A DNA stretch of 6,142 nt from Deltaproteobacteria bacterium. GTDB taxonomy: Bacteria; Desulfobacterota; Desulfobulbia; Desulfobulbales; BM004. The notes under the pieces are model-generated. The model was not told where the DNA came from, made no database searches, and worked only from the letters and a program-made list of their open reading frames with translations. The position numbers and the translations under genes were made by a program. Location: contig JAFDCR010000076.1 of NCBI GenBank assembly GCA_019312685.1, positions 1-6,142 on the forward strand, given 5' to 3'. The stretch's first letter is position 1, and each line of letters starts with the position of its first letter. Shown one piece after another: positions 1-5,095 of this stretch.

Positions 1-1
1 C

Positions 2-253
2 CTTGCCTATGCCATAACAGTGCACAAATCCCAGGGCTCGGAGTTTCCCTGTGTTATAATCCCCATTCATACCACCCATTATCCTCTCCTGCAGAGAAAT
101 CTAATTTATACAGCGGTGACGCGCGGTAAAAATCTCGTTATCCTGGTGGGATCGAAAAAGGCAATAAACATTGCCATCCGGAACGCCAGGGTAGTACAGC
201 GAAACACGATGCTCAAAGAAAGACTCCGGGCCGGTGTTGACTCAATCCACTAG
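2..253 (+). CDS. recD2: RecD2-type ATP-dependent DNA helicase, C-terminal fragment
   Basis: This is the last 83 codons of a gene that begins before the window; the frame is open from base 2 and ends at a TAG at 251-253. The fragment opens with L-A-Y-A-I-T-V-H-K-S-Q-G-S-E-F, the conserved motif of the UvrD_C_2 domain of superfamily 1 helicases. It continues with R-N-L-I-Y-T-A-V-T-R-G-K, motif VI, whose arginine serves as the ATPase finger. The short tail ending R-N-T-M-L-K-E-R-L is also typical of RecD2 proteins. RecD2 is the RecBC-independent 5'-3' DNA helicase relative of RecD and acts in DNA repair in the cytoplasm. The GTG at base 20 (Val in the motif) is not a start, because conserved motif residues precede it. 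The 241-nt gap downstream suggests it is not co-transcribed with the dsr genes. RecD2 rather than another SF1 helicase is inferred from the tail; the N-terminal half is not visible. Confidence 0.85.
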   Translation, partial: LAYAITVHKSQGSEFPCVIIPIHTTHYPLLQRNLIYTAVTRGKNLVILVGSKKAINIAIRNARVVQRNTMLKERLRAGVDSIH

Positions 254-438
254 TGTCAAAAGATCCCCAAATCCTTTACTACCACAATGTAGCTGGAAAG
301 TATTCAGGCTATAATCAAAAGAATCTTTCTGCTCCTGAACTTGGCGTTCAAGTGAAAAAAATATCAAAATTTATAGTTTGGATGTTTTTTCTTGTTGATA
401 AATCATTTTAAACATGATAGGACTCCGCTAATCATTTA

Positions 439-452
439 TGAATGATCATTCA
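439..452. promoter_or_regulatory. Perfect 14-bp palindrome, candidate operator
   Basis: TGAATGATCATTCA reads identically on both strands. It is flanked by a second, slightly offset inverted pair, TTATGA (436-441) and TCATAA (454-459). It lies 42 nt before the start codon at 495. The TGAATGA half-site resembles those bound by some TetR-family regulators, for example FadR-type operators, but no regulator gene is in the window. That it is an operator is inference from symmetry and position only. Confidence 0.4.
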
Positions 453-471
453 ATCATAAAAAACTGTTAAA

Positions 472-484
472 CCAGCACTGCTGG
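472..484 (+). promoter_or_regulatory. Short GC-rich stem-loop beside the translation start
   Basis: CCAGC (472-476) pairs perfectly with GCTGG (480-484) across a 3-nt ACT loop. The stem sits in an otherwise AT-rich leader, 10 nt before the ATG at 495, directly abutting the weak ribosome-binding stretch GGGCAGGG (487-494). It could tune translation initiation or protect the 5' end of the message. A 5-bp stem can occur by chance, so confidence is low. Confidence 0.3.
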
Positions 485-494
485 ATGGGCAGGG

Positions 495-1049
495 ATGAAC
501 ATACAAACTTTATTAACCCCAAAAAAGAAGGCGATTGTTCAGAAGTGGATTGATCAGGTGCTGGACTCATACGCGTCGCCTGAATTTTTCAAGAAACAGA
601 AAGATCGCTTTGCAAACCCCATCGGATTTACCATTTCCGAGGGCCTGCAGAATCTCTTTTCAATTCTGATTGAAGAAAGAGAGCTTGGAGAAGCTGCCAA
701 GCCTCTTGAAGATCTCATTAAACTCCGTGCTGTACAGGACTTTTCGCCATCTCAAGCCGTTATCTTTGTCTATCTTCTCAAAAATATTATACGGGAAGAA
801 CTGGACAGGGATTTGAAAAGTGATGAGGTGATGAAGACATTGGCGGTTCTGGATTCCAGAATTGATAAAATTGCGCTCATGGCCTTTGATTCATATATGG
901 ACTGCCGTGAGCGTCTGCATCAGATAAGAGTAAATGAAGTATTAAGCGGCAGGTCTGCATTGACCGATGGCACCAAGTGTGTTTCGGCGATGCTTAAAAA
1001 AAATCAAACAGAGTCGGCAGAAAACAATCAAACCAACAGATTAATCTGA
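495..1049 (+). CDS. Stand-alone RsbRD N-terminal-like domain protein at head of dsr operon
   Basis: This is a 184-residue, soluble, apparently all-helical protein with no signal peptide or membrane segment. Recognisable blocks are N-P-I-G-F-T-I-S-E-G-L (41-51), L-R-A-V-Q-D-F-S-P-S-Q-A (77-88) and A-F-D-S-Y-M-D-C-R-E-R (130-140). I recognise these as the pattern of RsbRD_N domains (RsbT co-antagonist N-terminal, globin-like fold), which commonly precede dsrM in sulfate reducers. Unlike RsbR/RsbRD proteins of the stressosome it has no C-terminal STAS domain; the last 20 residues are polar and look disordered. The start is the ATG at 495, preceded only by a weak GGGCAGGG. The stop is 16 nt before dsrM, so the two are probably co-transcribed. 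It could be a sensor, a regulator or an assembly partner for DsrMKJOP. None of these roles can be shown from sequence, and no heme or cofactor site is evident. Confidence 0.8.
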   Translation: MNIQTLLTPKKKAIVQKWIDQVLDSYASPEFFKKQKDRFANPIGFTISEGLQNLFSILIEERELGEAAKPLEDLIKLRAVQDFSPSQAVIFVYLLKNIIREELDRDLKSDEVMKTLAVLDSRIDKIALMAFDSYMDCRERLHQIRVNEVLSGRSALTDGTKCVSAMLKKNQTESAENNQTNRLI

Positions 1050-1065
1050 AGCGAGGTAACGATAA

Positions 1066-2118
1066 ATGAAGCACGCAATCCTTGCAGTTATTGCCCTGAT
1101 ATTAATACCATGGCTGGGTTCTCTGGTAGGTCTGGACTATTTGTTCGGGGTGGTGTTCCCTTATTTGGCCTTTGCAATATTCCTTGGAGGCTTCATCTAC
1201 AAGGTAATCAACTGGGCCAAATCTCCGGTACCCTTCCGGATCCCCACGACCAGCGGTCAGGAAAAGTCGCTGGACTGGATCAAACAGGATAAATATGACT
1301 GTCCGGCCACCACAGGCCAGGTGGTCGTCATGATGCTCCTGGAGATTTTCGCCTTCCGCTCATTGTTCAAAAACACCAGGGCCAGCATCCATGACGGGCC
1401 GAAGCTGGTGCATGAATCCAGCAAATGGCTCTGGCTGTTCGGCCTGGCTTTCCATTACTGCTTCCTGCTCATTGTCCTCCGGCATCTGCGTCTGTTTCTC
1501 AATCCTGTGCCGGGATTTATCGGAACCCTTGAGTTTTTCGACGGCCTTTTTCAGGTCGGAGTACCGGTACTGTACCAGACAGACCTTATATTTGTCGGTG
1601 CCGTAACCTTCCTGTTCCTCCGCAGGGTGGTAATTCCGCAGGTGCGCTACATCTCCTTTGCCGCCGACTACTTTCCCCTGTTCCTGATTTTTGCCATTGC
1701 AGTGACAGGTATCCTGATGCGCTACTTTATCCGGGTGGATATCGTGAACATCAAGCAGCTGACCGTTGGACTTGCGACCTTTTCGCCAACTATTGCAGGT
1801 GATATAGGCTCCATCTTCTACATTCATATCTTCCTGGTCAGCATCCTTTTGGCCTACTTCCCGTTCAGCAAGCTGATGCATCTTGGCGGCATTTTCCTCA
1901 GCCCCACAAGGAACTTGGCAAATACCAGCCGTATGGTACGCCATGTCAATCCCTGGAATCCGGATATAAAACCGCATACCTATGCAGATTATGAAGATGA
2001 GTTCAGGCAGTTCATGGCTGACGCTGACATACCGTTAGAGATTGAACCAGAACCTGAACCCGAACCCGAACCTGCGGCCGAAGAAGCTCCAGCCGAAACT
2101 CCAGCTGAGAAGGAATAA
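1066..2118 (+). CDS. dsrM: DsrM, NarI-like di-heme b membrane subunit of DsrMKJOP
   Basis: DsrM is the membrane cytochrome b that exchanges electrons between menaquinol and the cytoplasmic subunit DsrK. The 350-residue protein has hydrophobic segments at about 5-23, 26-46, 121-139, 174-190, 201-220 and 248-268. Two histidine pairs match the spacing of the heme-b ligands of NarI: H130/H140 (10 apart) and H254/H272 (18 apart). This identifies two b hemes. The N-terminal extension of two membrane helices before the NarI-like core fits DsrM of sulfate reducers. The C-terminal tail (about 300-350) is hydrophilic, acidic and carries five consecutive Glu-Pro pairs (327-336), probably on the cytoplasmic side. 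A GCGAGG ribosome site at 1051-1056 sits 9 nt before the ATG. dsrK starts 5 nt after the stop, which supports co-expression of the M-K module. Confidence 0.95.
   Translation: MKHAILAVIALILIPWLGSLVGLDYLFGVVFPYLAFAIFLGGFIYKVINWAKSPVPFRIPTTSGQEKSLDWIKQDKYDCPATTGQVVVMMLLEIFAFRSLFKNTRASIHDGPKLVHESSKWLWLFGLAFHYCFLLIVLRHLRLFLNPVPGFIGTLEFFDGLFQVGVPVLYQTDLIFVGAVTFLFLRRVVIPQVRYISFAADYFPLFLIFAIAVTGILMRYFIRVDIVNIKQLTVGLATFSPTIAGDIGSIFYIHIFLVSILLAYFPFSKLMHLGGIFLSPTRNLANTSRMVRHVNPWNPDIKPHTYADYEDEFRQFMADADIPLEIEPEPEPEPEPAAEEAPAETPAEKE
2044..2073 (+). repeat. Five-copy 6-bp tandem repeat encoding Glu-Pro pairs
   Basis: Five copies of GAACCN (GAACCA, GAACCT, GAACCC, GAACCC, GAACCT) run in frame near the end of dsrM and encode E-P five times (residues 327-336). 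The third codon position varies between copies, so the peptide repeat is better preserved than the DNA repeat. The stretch would form an extended, charged, proline-rich tail. A multiple-of-three unit can expand or contract without breaking the frame. Confidence 0.85.
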
Positions 2119-2123
2119 AGACT

Positions 2124-3812
2124 ATGGCAGACACAAAAGTAGATCAAATGAGTGTTAATGTCGTCAAAGAACCGTCTATGATGACCGGGGCCATTCCCCG
2201 TAAGAACTGGATGGACATGCCGGTAACATTCAAACCCGGTAATTACTGCTATCCTGCCAAGAAAAGCATTGTCGAATATCTGGATAGCAAGCTGCCCGGA
2301 CTGTTCGGTGTTCCTCGGGAATGGACGGTTGAAAGTGACGACTGGCAGCTCCCTGAGAACTGGGTTGAAATTATTCTCCAGGGTATGCGTGAGAGGTTAG
2401 ACAAGTTCCGCTCCTTTAAGGTTTTCATGGACATCTGTGTGCGCTGCGGTGCCTGTGCAGACAAGTGTCACTTCTTTTTAGGTACGGGTGATCCGAAAAA
2501 TATGCCTGTGCTTAGAGCCGAACTTTTAAGGTCAGTTTACCGGGGCAATTTCACCAAGGCCGGCCAGATATTAGGTTCCATTGCCCGAGGCCGCGAAATG
2601 AACTTCGAGGTCCTGAAAGAATGGTTCATGTACTTTTACCAATGTACTGAATGCCGTCGCTGCTCTGTATTCTGCCCCTATGGTATTGATACAGCGGAAA
2701 TCACCATGATGGCCCGTGAGCTGCTGCACCTGGTAGGTGTCGGCACCAACTGGATCCTGGAACCGGCATCGAACTCGAACCGGACAGGAAACCATCTTGG
2801 CCTCCAGCCGCATACCTTTAAACAGAACGCCGAGTTCCTTCTGGACGATATTGAGGAAGTAACAGGGCTGAAATTGAACAGTCTGACATTTAACCGCAAG
2901 GGTGCTGAAGTACTCTTTATCATCCCTTCAGCTGATGTTTTTGCCGATCCGGGCATTTTTACCTTCATGGGCTATCTGCTTATTTTTGACCATATCGGCC
3001 TGGACTACACGATCAGCACATACTCGTCCGAAGGGGGCAACTTCGGCTCCTTCACCAATAACGAGCTGATGAAGAAGCTGAACGCCAAGATGTATGCCGA
3101 AGCGGAAAGACTTGGCGTCAAGTGGATACTTGGCGGTGAATGCGGTCATATGTGGCGTGTTGTGCACCAGTACATGGAGACCATGAACGGACCGCCGGAT
3201 AACCTTGAAGTGCCGAAATCACCGATCACCGGCACGGTCTTTGAAAATGCCGCTGCAACCAAGATGGTACACATCTCTGAGTTCACCGCTGACCTTATCA
3301 AGAACAACAAGCTGAAGATTGATAAGAGCAGAAACGATCACCGCATAGTAACCTTCCACGATTCCTGCAATCCTTCGAGGGGCATGGGCATGCTGGATGA
3401 ACCGCGGTATATTCTGGAGAATGTCTGCAACAACTTTTATGATATGCCGGAAAACACCATCCGGGAGCAGACGTTCTGCTGCGGCAGTGGTACCGGTTTG
3501 AATACCGGCGAGATCATGGATCTGAGGATGCGGGGAGGACTGCCCAGGGCCAATGCCGTCAAATATGTGAAAGAAAAGCATGATGTCAATATGCTTTCCT
3601 GTGTATGTGCCATTGACAGGGCAACGCTTCTGGCTCTGATGGAATACTGGAATCCCGATGTTGGGGTTTGCGGTGTTTCAGAACTGGTAGGCAACGCCCT
3701 GATCATGGATGGAGAGATAGAAAGGACCCAGGACCTTCGTTTTGAAGAACTGGTCAATGTCGGTGGATCAGATGAAGCGGGTGAATCCGGAAACAATGAG
3801 GAGGGTGCATAA
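2124..3812 (+). CDS. dsrK: DsrK, HdrD-like catalytic iron-sulfur subunit of DsrMKJOP
   Basis: DsrK is the cytoplasmic catalytic subunit, related to heterodisulfide reductase HdrD, and is thought to reduce the DsrC trisulfide using electrons from DsrM. The 562-residue protein has two CxxCxxCxxxC [4Fe-4S] motifs: C105/C108/C111/C115 and C174/C177/C180/C184, the latter followed by P-Y-G. A CCG domain follows, with a single-cysteine remnant G-E-C-G-H at C340, then H-D-S-C415, C452-C453-G and C493-V-C495. The CCG domain is the expected site of the special catalytic [4Fe-4S] cluster. There is no membrane segment, so docking is through DsrM. An AAGGA at 2110-2114, inside the end of dsrM, serves as ribosome site. 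The stop codon shares one base with the dsrJ start. The last 20 residues are acidic and low-complexity. Length and motif order look complete, with no frameshift. Confidence 0.96.
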   Translation: MADTKVDQMSVNVVKEPSMMTGAIPRKNWMDMPVTFKPGNYCYPAKKSIVEYLDSKLPGLFGVPREWTVESDDWQLPENWVEIILQGMRERLDKFRSFKVFMDICVRCGACADKCHFFLGTGDPKNMPVLRAELLRSVYRGNFTKAGQILGSIARGREMNFEVLKEWFMYFYQCTECRRCSVFCPYGIDTAEITMMARELLHLVGVGTNWILEPASNSNRTGNHLGLQPHTFKQNAEFLLDDIEEVTGLKLNSLTFNRKGAEVLFIIPSADVFADPGIFTFMGYLLIFDHIGLDYTISTYSSEGGNFGSFTNNELMKKLNAKMYAEAERLGVKWILGGECGHMWRVVHQYMETMNGPPDNLEVPKSPITGTVFENAAATKMVHISEFTADLIKNNKLKIDKSRNDHRIVTFHDSCNPSRGMGMLDEPRYILENVCNNFYDMPENTIREQTFCCGSGTGLNTGEIMDLRMRGGLPRANAVKYVKEKHDVNMLSCVCAIDRATLLALMEYWNPDVGVCGVSELVGNALIMDGEIERTQDLRFEELVNVGGSDEAGESGNNEEGA

Positions 3813-3814
3813 TG
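3798..3814 (+). promoter_or_regulatory. Strong ribosome site and TAATG overlap at dsrK/dsrJ
   Basis: GAGGAGGG (3798-3805) lies 6 nt before the dsrJ ATG. The dsrK stop TAA (3810-3812) shares its last A with that ATG (3812-3814). This fixes the dsrJ start and suggests translational coupling of the cytoplasmic and periplasmic subunits. The same TAATG arrangement recurs at dsrJ/dsrO (4187-4191), there with AAGGAG at 4175-4180. Confidence 0.85.
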
Positions 3815-4189
3815 TACGATGGAAAGTATATCATTCCAGGGCTCATAATTTTTGTGGCCTTGATGACATTCCCAATATGGAAAAACATGGGGAATGCCGG
3901 CCCCGTTCCGAAGCCCGAGAAACCAAAAGGGGTAACAAAGTGTGTTGAGTCAGCCCAGTTTATGCGCACTTCGCATATGAAGGTGCTTGATGACTGGCGC
4001 GATGAAGCCCTGCGCGAAGGCGATAGAGCACCAATTAAGGTCGATGGTGTAAAATACGATAAAAGTTTAATGCTTGGCTGCATGAAGTGTCATACTGAGA
4101 AGAAGAAATTCTGTGACGAGTGTCATGTGTATACTTCCGTTAAACCGTATTGCTGGGATTGCCATTTCCTGACTAAGGAGACGTTCTAA
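3812..4189 (+). CDS. dsrJ: DsrJ, periplasmic triheme cytochrome c of DsrMKJOP
   Basis: DsrJ is the small membrane-anchored triheme cytochrome c on the periplasmic side of the complex. The 125-residue protein has an N-terminal hydrophobic stretch (about 6-22) that acts as signal anchor, with no obvious cleavage site. Three heme c sites are present: C90-M-K-C93-H94, C101-D-E-C104-H105 and C114-W-D-C117-H118, all crowded into the last 36 residues. Upstream lie C44, M51 and H55, in the same region as the distal ligands of characterised DsrJ, where one heme has an unusual His/Cys coordination. C44 is the candidate Cys ligand by position. The partner electron acceptor or donor of DsrJ is not settled in the literature. 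One-base overlaps on both sides (dsrK, dsrO) indicate a coupled translation unit. Confidence 0.95.
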   Translation: MYDGKYIIPGLIIFVALMTFPIWKNMGNAGPVPKPEKPKGVTKCVESAQFMRTSHMKVLDDWRDEALREGDRAPIKVDGVKYDKSLMLGCMKCHTEKKKFCDECHVYTSVKPYCWDCHFLTKETF

Positions 4190-5010
4190 TGGATAAAAAA
4201 AGAAGACAATTTTTAAAGATTGCCGGATTGTCAACCATTGCAGGACTTGGGGCGCCTGCGGCTTTCAACCTCCTGCTGAGGGGACAATCTTCTCCGATCT
4301 CATCATATGCATCATCCGGTGGCGGAGCTGAAACATCCCACGGGCCTGCACCGACAGGCGTTCGACTGGGAATGGTCATTGACCAGAAGGTTTTTGATGC
4401 CAACAAGGGGCTGGCTCAGAAGTGCATCAATGTCTGCCACACTATTCACAATGTTCCCAACTTCGGCAATAAAAAGGATGAGATAAAGTGGATATTTCAG
4501 GTGCCGTATGAAAAGGCGTTTGCTGCAAAAAGCCATTATCTCAGGAACGAGCACCTGCACAGCTCCAGTTTTCTCGTATTATGCAACCACTGCGACAATC
4601 CGCCTTGTGTCAGGGCCTGTCCCACCAAGGCTACGTTTAAAAGAAAAGACGGTATTGTTGCCATGGATTATCACCGCTGCATAGGCTGCCGTTTCTGCAT
4701 GGCTGCCTGTCCCTACGGCATGAGAAGCTTTAACTGGCGCGATCCGCGGCCTTTCATTGATAAAGCGACCTATAACAAGGAATTCCCGACCCGTATGCGC
4801 GGTGTCGTTGAAAAATGCAACTTCTGTGTCGAGCGGCTGGCAAAAGGACTTAAGCCTGCCTGTGTAGAGGCATGCGGTCATACAGGCGCCATGACCTTTG
4901 GTGACCTGAATGATCCTCATTCCGAGGTCCGAAAGAAACTGGCTGATAACTATACCATTCAGCGGAAGCCGTCTCTCGGTACCTTGCCGTCGTTGTTTTA
5001 CATCATTTAA
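4189..5010 (+). CDS. dsrO: DsrO, Tat-exported ferredoxin-like subunit of DsrMKJOP
   Basis: DsrO is the periplasmic iron-sulfur protein that pairs with the NrfD-like membrane subunit DsrP. The 273-residue protein starts with a twin-arginine signal: K-K-R-R-Q-F-L-K (3-10), then a hydrophobic stretch to about residue 30, so it should be exported folded. Three complete 4-Cys sets for [4Fe-4S] clusters are visible: C132/C135/C140/C144, C164/C167/C170/C174 and C210/C213/C225/C229. A further pair C79/C83 lies nearer the N-terminus, but without a full set, so three clusters are more likely than the four of NrfC/PsrB relatives. The spacing in each set is typical of the DMSO-reductase B-subunit type. 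The start is fixed by the AAGGAG at 4175-4180 and the TAATG overlap with dsrJ. The TAA stop at 5008-5010 follows L-F-Y-I-I, a plausible natural end; no frameshift was seen. Confidence 0.95.
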   Translation: MDKKRRQFLKIAGLSTIAGLGAPAAFNLLLRGQSSPISSYASSGGGAETSHGPAPTGVRLGMVIDQKVFDANKGLAQKCINVCHTIHNVPNFGNKKDEIKWIFQVPYEKAFAAKSHYLRNEHLHSSSFLVLCNHCDNPPCVRACPTKATFKRKDGIVAMDYHRCIGCRFCMAACPYGMRSFNWRDPRPFIDKATYNKEFPTRMRGVVEKCNFCVERLAKGLKPACVEACGHTGAMTFGDLNDPHSEVRKKLADNYTIQRKPSLGTLPSLFYII

Positions 5011-5095
5011 CTGAATGGAAGTAAACTGGGATTGAAAGGATAAAACCTCCTGAATAATACTAGGAAAAAGAGATTTTTGAATTTGCGGAGGCATC
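5011..5095 (+). promoter_or_regulatory. dsrO-dsrP spacer with possible ribosome-site-masking pairing
   Basis: This 85-nt gap is the only real spacer among the dsr genes. Its end carries the dsrP ribosome site GGAGG (5087-5091), 4 nt before the ATG. A CCTCC at 5046-5050 is its exact complement 36 nt upstream, so the message could fold to hide the site. A small A/T hairpin, AAAAA-GAGA-TTTTT, lies between them at about 5066-5079. No convincing promoter hexamers or terminator are seen. Pairing of only 5 bp over a long loop is weak, so a regulatory role is speculative. Confidence 0.3.

Larger units (their letters stand above)
254..494. other. AT-rich intergenic region, probable operon leader/promoter region
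   Basis: No convincing coding frame lies between the helicase stop and the small gene at 495. The region becomes strongly AT-rich from about 355 to 475. Possible sigma-70 -10 boxes are TATAAT at 310-315 and TATAGT at 372-377, but neither has a good -35 hexamer at 16-18 nt. A TTGATA sits at 395-400 without a good -10 partner. The octamer AATCATTT occurs twice (401-408 and 430-437). I see no clear intrinsic terminator for the upstream helicase: the only stem, TTCAGG/CCTGAA (about 303-339), has a long loop and no following T-run. This region very likely holds the dsr operon promoter by position, but the exact start cannot be fixed by eye. Confidence 0.5.

Noticed and set aside
303..339. Possible terminator stem TTCAGG/CCTGAA after the helicase gene
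   Set aside because: The stem is 6 bp with a loop of more than 20 nt and no T-run follows, so it does not look like an intrinsic terminator.
341..357. Possible sigma-54 promoter starting at TTGGCG
   Set aside because: The required GC element at the correct spacing downstream is absent, so the -24/-12 pattern is not met.
1360..1977. Long open frame (205 codons) on the minus strand opposite dsrM
   Set aside because: It is fully antisense to a gene with clear heme-ligand spacing; its translation shows no domain, and is rich in His, Gln and Lys as expected from the complement of a membrane gene.
3742..3948. Small + strand frame across the dsrK/dsrJ junction
   Set aside because: It is out of frame with both genes, which overlap cleanly by TAATG; no independent ribosome site or motif.
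4960..5095. Frameshift or premature stop at the end of dsrO
   Set aside because: The protein reaches a plausible natural end after the last cluster site, and the bases beyond the stop contain no continuation of ferredoxin-like sequence in other frames.
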